This document shows, one piece after another, positions 1-7,200 of a stretch of 8,610 nucleotides of DNA. The stretch lies in the NCBI GenBank assembly GCA_026387055.1, contig JAPLML010000514.1, positions 1-8,610 of the forward strand, read 5' to 3'. Source of the DNA: Planctomycetota bacterium (GTDB taxonomy: Bacteria; Planctomycetota; Phycisphaerae; FEN-1346). The number at the start of each line of letters is the position of its first letter. The stretch's first letter is position 1. The translations under genes and the position numbers were made by a program. A model generated the notes under the pieces. The model worked only from the letters and a program-made list of their open reading frames with translations. It made no database searches and had not been told where the DNA came from.

Positions 1-102
1 TACATCGACTTTTCGCCGCCCACCCCGCCCCGCCGGGCCGCCCCGCGGGATTCCTTCCCGAAAAAGCGCCCGGAATTTCTTGAACTGCGTAACTTGGGTT
101 AG
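1..102 (+). mobile_element. Putative insertion-sequence end with the C-terminus of a transposase-like ORF (partial)
   Basis: Reading the plus strand from base 1 gives 33 codons and a TAG at 100-102. The product ends in a charged, ordinary-looking C-terminus (PKKRPEFLELRNLG). This segment begins exactly where the minus-strand propeller gene loses its expected PEP-CTERM hydrophobic helix, just after the residues LALFAL. A transposase frame that stops at the element's outer edge (bases ctgcgtaacttgggttag) is a common insertion-sequence layout. I infer that an IS has inserted into the propeller gene and that the window holds only its right end. The family cannot be named, and neither the other end nor a target duplication is visible. 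The alternative is a frameshift or chimeric join. Confidence 0.4.
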
Positions 103-1386
103 AGCAAACAACGCCAGAGTTGATGGTTCCGGTACCTGGTACGACACCAAGAACACGTCAAGCGAGCCCTGGCTCACCCCCTCGATGACCCCAGAGGTCC
201 TGCCCGCGATGTACACACGTCCGAGTCCGTCGGCTGATACTGCTTCTGCGTAGTCACCGCCGCTCGATCCGATCTGGATAATCCAGAGGGGGGATCCCGA
301 GGCATCGTACTTGGCGAGAAAAGCATCATGACTTCCCGCGTTGGGCCCCCCGAGCGACCCCTTGGTCCAGCCAGAGATATACACATTCCCCAGGTCGTCC
401 GCGAAAACCCCGCTGGAATAGTCCTCTTTGTCCGTGCCGAACTGACGCGTCCAAAGCAGATCTCCTGAGTCGTTCCACTTGCTGACGAATACGTCCGCAC
501 CACCCGCGTTAGGTCCCCCCAATGGCCCATAGGTGGTGCCCGCGATGAACACGTTACCCAACTTGTTCACAGACACCCCATAACAGTAATCCTCGTATGA
601 CGTTCCGAGTTGACGTGTCCACAGGAGGCTTCCCGCGGAGTCATACTTCATCACGAAAGCATCCGCGTAGCCCTGGGACGGTCCGCCCAAGGACCCGTAG
701 GTGCATCCCGTGAGGTACACATTCGCCTGGGTGTCGACGCAGACGTTCTGGCCGTAGTCTTCCTGGCTTGTGCCGGTTTGGCGTTTCCAGAGGAGGTTTC
801 CAGCAGAGTCATACTTGATCACGAAAACATCTGCGTTGCCGTAGGAAGACCCGACCAGTGCCCCGTGCGTGTATCCGGCAATGTACGCGTGGCCCGACTT
901 GTCTGCAACCACAGTCCTGCAGTAATCATCTGCAACTGTCCCTATCTGCCTCGTCCAGAGCCGGTTGCCCGCCTCATCGAACCTGGCGATAAAGGCGTCG
1001 TAGACGCCCGCTTGCGGCGCCGCAAGTGAGCCGTAGGTCAGTCCCGCCGCGTAGATGGATCCGGCACCGTCTCCCGAAACACCATAGACGTCGTCCGCGG
1101 CGCTTGTCCCGAACTGGCGAGTCCAGATGAGGCCGCCTGCTACACTGTACTTGCACACGAAGGCGTCGGATTCTCCTGCATTCGGCCCCCCCATGGAACC
1201 GTTCGTGTAGCCGCCCAGGTATACACTTCCCTGCCCGTCGGCGGAGAGGCCGTAGCAGTAGTCCGGGCCGCTGCTGCCCAGTTGGCGCTTCCACGCAAGT
1301 GGGTATGGCGCCTCTGGGCGAGCCACGTCGGTCATCATGAGCAGCCCCACAACCGCCAGCAATGCCAAGCCGGATTCGCGGTTCAT
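1..1386 (-). CDS. Secreted SBBP-type beta-propeller protein with PEP-CTERM motif, C-terminus disrupted, runs off left edge
   Basis: The gene starts at ATG 1384-1386, five bases after a GGAGG on the minus strand. Residues 1-26 resemble a signal peptide: MNRESG, then a hydrophobic LALLAVVGLLMM core, then VARPEA. Seven tandem repeats follow with conserved Trp at residues 32, 88, 144, 200, 256, 312 and 368, a perfect 56-residue period. Each reads roughly LWTRQxGTxxEDYxxGVxxDxxGNVYxxGxTxGxLGGPxxGxxDxFVxKYD. This matches the SBBP beta-propeller repeat family, and seven copies would suit one seven-bladed propeller. At residue 418 it switches to VPEPSTLALFAL, the start of a PEP-CTERM (exosortase/archaeosortase) sorting signal. 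Instead of a full membrane helix and basic tail, the frame then continues with polar residues to the window edge, so surface anchoring is probably lost. The ligand or role of the propeller is unknown. It is a single gene behind its own promoter, divergent from the glycosidase operon. Confidence 0.85.
   Translation of the reverse strand, partial: MNRESGLALLAVVGLLMMTDVARPEAPYPLAWKRQLGSSGPDYCYGLSADGQGSVYLGGYTNGSMGGPNAGESDAFVCKYSVAGGLIWTRQFGTSAADDVYGVSGDGAGSIYAAGLTYGSLAAPQAGVYDAFIARFDEAGNRLWTRQIGTVADDYCRTVVADKSGHAYIAGYTHGALVGSSYGNADVFVIKYDSAGNLLWKRQTGTSQEDYGQNVCVDTQANVYLTGCTYGSLGGPSQGYADAFVMKYDSAGSLLWTRQLGTSYEDYCYGVSVNKLGNVFIAGTTYGPLGGPNAGGADVFVSKWNDSGDLLWTRQFGTDKEDYSSGVFADDLGNVYISGWTKGSLGGPNAGSHDAFLAKYDASGSPLWIIQIGSSGGDYAEAVSADGLGRVYIAGRTSGVIEGVSQGSLDVFLVSYQVPEPSTLALFALTQVTQFKKFRALFREGIPRGGPAGRGGRRKVDV
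118..1293 (-). repeat. Seven tandem 168-bp (56-codon) SBBP repeat units inside the propeller gene
   Basis: Each unit is counted from its conserved Trp codon (1291-1293, 1123-1125, 955-957, 787-789, 619-621, 451-453, 283-285). All seven spacings are exactly 168 bp, without insertion or deletion. The most conserved blocks are W-[TK]-R-Q-x-G-[TS], [ED]-D-Y, G-[NS]-V-Y, T-x-G-S-L-G-G-P and A-F-V-x-K-Y-D. Individual units have diverged at many synonymous and variable positions, so this is an established protein repeat rather than a recent DNA duplication. The last unit ends directly at the PEP-CTERM motif. Confidence 0.85.
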
Positions 1387-1412
1387 GGATGCCTCCCTCC
1401 AACTGGCCAAAC

Positions 1413-1449
1413 AAAAAGAGGAGACCGGTCCCAACGGACCCATCTCCCC
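1413..1449 (-). terminator. Terminator-like hairpin B in the propeller leader
   Basis: On the minus strand GGGGAGATGGGTCC (1449-1436) pairs with GGACCGGTCTCCTC (1431-1418) around a GTTG loop. Thirteen of 14 positions pair, with two G-U pairs and one G-G mismatch. Five T residues follow at 1417-1413. It sits about 27 nt before the start codon and repeats the design of hairpin A. Confidence 0.6.
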
Positions 1450-1470
1450 CGGTTAAGATCCTCTGCCAAC

Positions 1471-1506
1471 AAAAAGGGCCGACCTCCCCCGAAGGAGATC
1501 AGCCCT
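1471..1506 (-). terminator. Terminator-like hairpin A in the propeller leader
   Basis: On the minus strand AGGGCTGATCTCC (1506-1494) pairs with GGAGGTCGGCCCT (1487-1475): 13 continuous pairs, two of them G-U. The loop is TTCGGG. A run of five T residues (1475-1471) follows immediately. This is a textbook intrinsic terminator shape, yet it lies downstream of the best promoter and upstream of the coding region. Confidence 0.65.
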
Positions 1507-1549
1507 GCCACTCAACTTCAAAAGTTCTGAAACCCCACTCCCGAGAATG

Positions 1550-1577
1550 ACTATAACACACAATCGGGCAAAGTCAA
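1550..1577 (-). promoter_or_regulatory. Sigma70-type promoter for the propeller gene
   Basis: On the minus strand, TTGACT (1577-1572) and TATAGT (1555-1550) are separated by 16 bases, and TGT directly before the -10 box forms an extended -10. The match to consensus is five of six at each box. Transcription would start near 1543, just before the hairpin leader. No competing minus-strand gene begins between here and the plus-strand operon. Confidence 0.6.
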
Positions 1578-1918
1578 ATCGGGCGGGCGGAATCCCGGCT
1601 TCACGTGCTGCACGCTGGTCGGCGGTTTCGGGGCGACTGCGGCAAGCAGCGGCGCCCCGTCCGCAGCCGCTTCGAGCACCGCGCCAAGGAATTCACGCAC
1701 CAACGCTTCGAAGTTCGGCCACTCGCCCCGACCAAGACATGAGAGGGCTTCGGCAAGTGCCGAAGCCCTTTGCCTTTGCGCGCCGTTCGAACGAGTGCCG
1801 GTCAGGTCCGAGTTCGGCCGGGCGCCACCGGCCCGCAAAGCCCTTGAGACTACGCGGGTGGCGGCAAGGCCGTCGGCAGAGCAGGGCCGCCGAGAGCAAG
1901 GCGTAGGGGCGTGGCCGG
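1578..1918. other. Intergenic stretch without a supported gene
   Basis: All six frames here give only Arg-, Ala- and Pro-rich open stretches with no recognisable motif and no convincing ribosome binding site, as expected from GC-rich non-coding DNA. A minus-strand frame ending near 1551 has a helical-looking tail (NFEALVREFLGAVLEAA), but it would run through the propeller promoter and lacks a plausible start. It could be a gene relic. No tRNA, CRISPR or insertion-sequence hallmark is seen. The one clear structure is the hairpin at 1744-1769. Confidence 0.5.
1744..1769 (+). terminator. Perfect 11-bp hairpin, possible terminator
   Basis: AGGGCTTCGGC (1744-1754) and GCCGAAGCCCT (1759-1769) are exact inverted copies around an AAGT loop. 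On the plus strand the stem is followed by TTTGCCTTTG, a weak T-rich tail; the minus strand has none. There is no identified plus-strand gene upstream for it to terminate, so it may be a relic or a structural element. Confidence 0.4.
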
Positions 1919-1947
1919 TTGAAATTGTCCGCCAATCGAGATACAAA
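1919..1947 (+). promoter_or_regulatory. Candidate sigma70-type promoter for the glycosidase operon
   Basis: TTGAAA (1919-1924) and TACAAA (1942-1947) are separated by 17 bases, five of six and four of six matches to consensus. Transcription would start near 1954, leaving a leader of about 67 nt before the GGAGG at 2008-2012 and ATG 2021. The match is modest and no operator is evident. Confidence 0.35.
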
Positions 1948-2020
1948 GGACGCCGAAGCCTCGCGGCCAGGACCGTGGCTTGCCCGGCCTGCGTGGGGTC
2001 TCGCACCGGAGGACACTTCC

Positions 2021-4249
2021 ATGGTCGATACCCTCGGCTTGCTGGCGATGATCGTCACGGGCCTCGGCGCCGCGGCGGCGCCCCACCTGTTCAACGCCGC
2101 CGCTGATCCGCGGAGACTCCAAACGTTCTCGGTCGACGGCCTGAGCCACCCGGCCTCCGGCACCGTCTACCCGGCCTCCGGCCTTGAACAGGGCGGAATG
2201 CCGCTGGGCGGACTCGGCACGGGATACCTCTGTATCGACCCCGACGGCCGGCTCGGCAAGTGCTCGATCTTCAACCGCTTCCCCGCGCCGATGGCCCTCA
2301 ACCGGCCCTTCCTGTCGCTCCAGGTCGATGGCCGGCGCCTCGTGCTGGCGACGGCCAAGGACGGCGCGGGCGACGCCAAGGCCGTCCACTACTTCGGACA
2401 CTTCCCCGTGGCCGACGTGCGTTTCGAGGTGGAGGCGCCGATCCAGGTTGAGCTTCGCGCCTACAGCCCATTCCTCCCCGGCGACTCGGCCGGCAGCAAC
2501 GTGCCGGCGGCCGTCTTTGAGGTCCGCCTGACCAGTACCGCCGAGAAGCCGCAACGGGCAACGCTCGCCTTCTCGCCCGGCGGTTTCCCGACCGGCGAGG
2601 CCCGGCGATTCTCGCTCGACGGCGATTGGGCGGGGGTCCAGGTGAGCCATCGTCCGCTGGAGGCCCTGCCGGGGTGGGTTCGTCCGACGTACGCGCTGGC
2701 GGTGGAGAAAGGCGCGGCGGAGACGGACGGCGCGGGCGCCGGCGTTTCCGCCTCGCGCGAACTGAAGCCCGGCGAGACGGCGACCGTCCGGTTCCTCCTG
2801 GCGTGGCATCAGCCTATCCTCCGCGAGGGCTCGGGCCGCGTGGAGAAACACAAGTACGCCGAGCGGTTCGCCGACGCCAAGGCCGTGACGGCCGAGGCCG
2901 TCAAGAGGCGCCCCGAGTGGCTCCGGCGGGTCCTCGCCTGGCAGGACGTTCTGTACGGCTCGGCCCTGCCCGACTGGCTCAAGGAGGAGTTGGTGAACGT
3001 TCCCTCCACGCTGACGAAGAACTCCGTCTGGCTGGCGCGGACCCGGCCCGACGACTGGTGGGGCGACGAGGGGCTCTTCCTGGTCAACGAAAGCTTCCTG
3101 ACGTGCGCCGTCACCGAGACGATGCCCTGCCGGTTCTTCGGGCACTGGCCCGCGCTGTTCTTCTTTCCAGAGCTGGAACTGACGACGCTGAAGGCCCTCC
3201 GCTACTTCCAGCTCCGGGGCGGCGAGCCGCCGTTCTGCCTGGGGCTCGGCCTGGCAATCCGCGATCCCCGCTATCATTGCCAGCACACCTGCGGCGCGGG
3301 GGAGTACGCCCAACTCCTCTACCGCTACTACCTGCGGACCGGCGACGAGGGTTTCCTGAAGGACTTCTGGCCGTCCGCCCGCGACGCCCTGAACTTCATG
3401 CTCTCGCTGGACCGGGATGGCGACGGCCTCGTCGAAGATCATCCGCACGCGGTGGAAGGCGAATACTTCCCGGGCAACAACCCGCTGGACTGCTGGCCCT
3501 GGCACGGCGCCAGCAGCTACACCGCGGGCAAGGGACTCGCCGCCCTGATCTGCGGCATCCAGATGGCCGAACGGGCCGGCGACCGGCCGCAGGCCCAGCG
3601 GTGGCGCCAGGTGCTCGAAAAGGGCAGGAAGAGCTACGAGGAGAAGCTCTGGACCGGCCGCTACTACCGCACGTACCACGACACGGCGACGGGCCGGCGC
3701 AACGAGGCCTGCTTCGCGGCGCAGCTCAGCAGCGTGTGGTGCACGCGGGTCCTCGGCCTGGAGGATCCGCTGCCGAAGGACCGGATCGCGACGGCGCTGG
3801 AGAGCATCGCCCGGCTGAACCTGCCTGCCTCGCCCTTCGGCATGGTCGACGCCGTCTTCGCCGACGGCAAGCCGTGTGTGGAGGGCGGCCCCGGCGGGGA
3901 CCGCGTCTGGTCGCGCGACATCTTCATCCAGTGCAACGCCACGGCCGCCATGGTCTTTCTTTACGCGGGCCGGCGCGACGACGGCCTCAAGGCCGCCCGG
4001 ACGATGCTCGACACGATCTTCCGCGGACCCCACGCCATGCCCTGGTCTCAACCGTGCGGCCTCAGCTCGGTGACGGGCGGCACCTGCCACGGGCACGACT
4101 ATTACGATCACATGGTCGTATGGAGCTATCCGCTGGCGCTGGCGGGCCAGGACATCCGCGCCGCCTGCGCCAAAGGGGGGCTTATCGCCCGGATACTCGA
4201 AGCCGCCGCCCCGGCGCCCGACGGCCGCGCGGGAGGGAGAACGCCGTGA
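2021..4249 (+). CDS. GH116 / DUF608 family glycoside hydrolase (GBA2-like beta-glucosidase fold)
   Basis: The start is ATG 2021, eight bases after GGAGG (2008-2012), giving 742 residues. Residues 1-20 (MVDTLGLLAMIVTGLGAAAA) could be a signal peptide, although the n-region lacks positive charge. The N-terminal beta domain of GH116 is recognisable from GMPLGGLGTGY and from the block YSPFLPG...NVPAAVFEV. The alpha/alpha-barrel domain then runs from about residue 330 to 725, with NESF, YYLRTGDEGFLKDFWP, LDRDGDGLVED, NPLDCWPWHGASSY and a closing HMVVWSYPLALAG. Compared with human GBA2 from memory, E357 (DEGLFLVNE, aligned to EDGRFGYLE) is the likely nucleophile and D490 (NNPLDCW, in place of DQTYDGW) the likely acid/base. 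Family members hydrolyse beta-glucosides, beta-xylosides or glucosylceramide; the substrate here is unknown. It is the first gene of an operon and overlaps the GH2 start. Confidence 0.85.
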   Translation: MVDTLGLLAMIVTGLGAAAAPHLFNAAADPRRLQTFSVDGLSHPASGTVYPASGLEQGGMPLGGLGTGYLCIDPDGRLGKCSIFNRFPAPMALNRPFLSLQVDGRRLVLATAKDGAGDAKAVHYFGHFPVADVRFEVEAPIQVELRAYSPFLPGDSAGSNVPAAVFEVRLTSTAEKPQRATLAFSPGGFPTGEARRFSLDGDWAGVQVSHRPLEALPGWVRPTYALAVEKGAAETDGAGAGVSASRELKPGETATVRFLLAWHQPILREGSGRVEKHKYAERFADAKAVTAEAVKRRPEWLRRVLAWQDVLYGSALPDWLKEELVNVPSTLTKNSVWLARTRPDDWWGDEGLFLVNESFLTCAVTETMPCRFFGHWPALFFFPELELTTLKALRYFQLRGGEPPFCLGLGLAIRDPRYHCQHTCGAGEYAQLLYRYYLRTGDEGFLKDFWPSARDALNFMLSLDRDGDGLVEDHPHAVEGEYFPGNNPLDCWPWHGASSYTAGKGLAALICGIQMAERAGDRPQAQRWRQVLEKGRKSYEEKLWTGRYYRTYHDTATGRRNEACFAAQLSSVWCTRVLGLEDPLPKDRIATALESIARLNLPASPFGMVDAVFADGKPCVEGGPGGDRVWSRDIFIQCNATAAMVFLYAGRRDDGLKAARTMLDTIFRGPHAMPWSQPCGLSSVTGGTCHGHDYYDHMVVWSYPLALAGQDIRAACAKGGLIARILEAAAPAPDGRAGGRTP

Positions 4250-7200
4250 GATACGCCGCATGGGCCGTGATCTTCGCGATATCCATCGCCCACCCGGCAC
4301 GCGCGGGCGAGGCCGGCGCAGGCGGCCGCGGACCGGAGACGACCAGGGTCACCTCGCTGGACGGCGACGGCTGGCTGCTGGCCGTGGATCCAAAGAACGT
4401 CGGACGCGCGGAGGCGTGGTTCCGCGCGCCGCGCCCCGACGCCAAGCCCGCGAAGGTCCCCTGGATCATCCAGGACGCCTTCCCCGGCTTCCACGGCCTG
4501 GCGTGGTACTGGCGGGAGTTCACGGCCCCGGCGAATCCCCACGCCGAGGGGCGATGGCTCCTGCGGTTCTGGGCCGTGGACTACAAGGCCGAGGTCTGGC
4601 TCAACGGCACGCGGCTCGGCGAGCACGAAGGCGGCGAGACGCCCTTCACGCTCGACGTGACCGACGCCCTCAAGCCGCGCGCGGCCAACCGGCTGGCTGT
4701 GCGCGTCCTGAACCCCACCCACGAGGCCATCGACGGCATCGTCCTCAACGAGACGCCGCACCGCAACAAGGCCCTCCCCTACACGTCCGGCAGCGCGTGG
4801 GACCAGGGCGGCATCATCGATTCGGTGGAACTCCTGGCGGCGCCCGCGGTGCGGATCGACGACCTCTTCGTGCGGCCCGACTCCAAGACGGGCGTGGTCC
4901 GCATCCAGACGACCGTCCGCAGCGCCCTCGCGCGTGCGACGCGCGGCCGGCTGGAGGTCGCCGTCGCCCCGGCGGCCGGCGGCGAGACGCTCGGCGCGAC
5001 GCGGCTGGAGCGGGACCTCGCGCCCGGCGAGACGCTCCTCCAGACCGAACTGCGCCTCCAGAGCCCGCGGCGGTGGGAACTCAACGACCCGTACCTGTAT
5101 CGCGTAACGGCGCGGCTCGACGCCGCCGAGAGCGCCTCGTTCGACGAGCGGTCGGTCCGCTGCGGCTTCCGAGACTTCCGCTTTGAGAACGGGTACTTCC
5201 GTCTCAACGGCCGGCGCTTGTACCTCAAGTGCTCGCACACGGGCAACTGCTGCCCGGTGGGCCTGGAGCTTCCGCACGACCCGGACCTGCTGCGGCGCGA
5301 CCTGGTGAACGCCAAGGCGATGCGGTTCAACGCCATCCGGTTCATCGCGGGCGTCGCCAAACGCTACCAACTGGACCTGTGCGACGAGATCGGCCTGATG
5401 GTCTACGAGGAATCGTACGCGGGCTGGTGCCTGGCCGACTCGCCCAGGATGGCGGCGCGGTACGATGAGTCCGTCCTCGGCATGGTCCGGCGCGACCGCC
5501 ACCACCCGAGCGTGACGCTGTGGGGCCTCCTGAACGAGACGCCCGACGGCCCGGTCCTACGCCATGCGGCGGCCCTGCTGCCCGCGCTCAGGGCGCTGGA
5601 CGATTCGCGCCTGGTGATGCTCAACAGCGGCCGCTGGGACAACCAGGGCGGCGGCACGGCGGGCCTCGAGGCCTGGCGCCCCGCGGCGCGCAGCGACCCG
5701 TGCGTAACCCGCAACCCGACCGGCCGGGTCATCAAGGCCCTCGGCATCACCTGGGCGCCGGGGCAACTGGCGTTTCATCCCGGTGTGAACGGTGAATACG
5801 GCGTGGTGCGGTGGACCGCTCCCGCGGCGGGCCGGATCGAGATCGCCGCCGCGTTCAAGAGCATCGCCGAAAGGGCCACAACAGATGTCCATGTCTTGCA
5901 CAACGCCGCGGCGATCTTCGACGCCTTCATCAACGTGAAGGACGGCGGGCCGGAGGCGCAGTTCCGCGGCGCCGCCGAGGTCAAGGCGGGCGACACGATC
6001 GATTGCGCCGTCGGCTACGGCAACGGCAACTACGGCGCCGACACAACGGCCCTGGCGGTGACTGTCACGGCCGGCGGGAAGGTCTCCGACGCCGCCGCCG
6101 ATTTCTCCGTCAAGCGCAATCCCAACGGCCCCTGGAGCTACGGCCAGTTCTCCCCCGGCCCGGCCCCGCAGGCGGCCACGTTCACCTTGTATCCCGACGG
6201 CATCACCGAGACCCGCCTCGGAAGCCTGAGCAACCCCGGTTCCGCCGCGTGGGAGGACGTGCTGAGCGACCAGCACCCCTACCAGCGGGTGCCGCACACA
6301 GCCGGGATCATCCGCACGCTGCGGACGCTCAATGGCGGCGACCAGCCCGTCTTTCTGTCGGAGTACGGAATCGGCAGCGCCGTGGACCTGCTGCGGGTCG
6401 TCCGGCTTTACGAGCAGATCGGCAAGGCCGACGCCGAGGACGCCCGGTTCTACCGCGCCCAGCGAGACAAGTACCTGGCCGACTGGGAGCGGTGGCGAAT
6501 GGCCGAGGCGTTCGACCGGCCCGAGGACTTCTTCGCGCAGTCCAACGCGCGGATGGCCGGCCAGCGGCTCCTCGGCCTGAACGCCATCCGCTCCAATCCC
6601 AACGTCATCGGCCACAGCGTCACCGGGACGGTCGACCAGGGCATGACCGCCGAGGGCCTCTGGACCACGTTCCGCGAGTTGAAGCCCGGCACCGCCGACG
6701 CCGTCTTCGACGGCTTCGCCCCGCTGCGCTGGTGCCTCTTTGTCGAGCCGGTCAACGTCTACCGCAAGACGCCCGTGCGCCTGGAGGCCGTCCTGGCGAA
6801 CGAAGACGCGCTGCCGCCGGGCAAGTATCCCGTGCGGCTGCAAGTCGTCGGGCCGGATGCCGCGCGCGTGTTCGAGCGGACGTTGGAGGTGACGATCGCG
6901 GACCCGCGCGGCAAGACGGAGCCGCCCATGGTCCTGCCCGTCTTCGCGGAGGACGTGGTGATCGACGGCCCGCCGGGCAAGTACCGTTTCCTGGCCACGT
7001 TCGAGCGGGGCGCCGCCGCGGCGGGCGAGGCGGTGGAGTTCCACGTCGCCGATCCGGCCCGCATGCCGCCCGTCCAGACGGAAGTCATGCTCTGGGGCGA
7101 GGACGCCGGCCTGTCGAGATGGCTGGCGGACCACGGAATTCGCACGCGGCCGGCGGCGCCAGGCATGCCCACCGCACGCGAGGTGATCCTGGCGTCAGGC

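Larger units (their letters stand above)
1387..1543 (-). promoter_or_regulatory. Attenuator-like 5' leader of the propeller gene
   Basis: This is the untranslated stretch between the inferred transcription start (about 1543) and ATG 1386. It contains a small hairpin (AACTT-TTG-AAGTT), then two strong terminator-like hairpins each followed by five T residues, then the GGAGGGAGG ribosome binding site. The 5' arms of the two hairpins can also pair with each other: bases 1499-1491 with 1450-1442, nine pairs including two G-U. That pairing would abolish both terminators, as expected of an antiterminator. I do not recognise any known riboswitch consensus. The regulatory role is inference; the hairpins are directly visible. 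Confidence 0.5.

Noticed and set aside
1919..2020. TTG at 1919 as the start of the GH116 gene.
   Set aside because: The extra 34 residues are Arg/Pro-rich and show no homology, TTG 1919 overlaps a likely -35 box, and ATG 2021 has a well-placed GGAGG and a hydrophobic N-terminus.
3716..3740. Loss of the GH116 acid/base (Ala567 in FAAQLSSVW opposite MSDQCAGQW).
   Set aside because: Counting from the nucleophile places the GBA2 acid/base in the DQTYD segment instead, and the matching Asp (D490) is present here.
2626..4245. Plus-strand frame open from 2626 into the GH2 gene, which would give a 1706-residue protein.
   Set aside because: The part before 4246 is Arg/Gly/Pro-rich shadow of the GH116 gene in another frame. 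The GTG at 4246 has a ribosome binding site and a signal peptide directly after it.
1850..4300. Long minus-strand open frame (816 codons) opposite the GH116 gene.
   Set aside because: It has no recognisable motif and a composition typical of GC-rich antisense, and it lies opposite a clear enzyme. The same applies to the antisense frames at 4126-5505 and 5557-7134.
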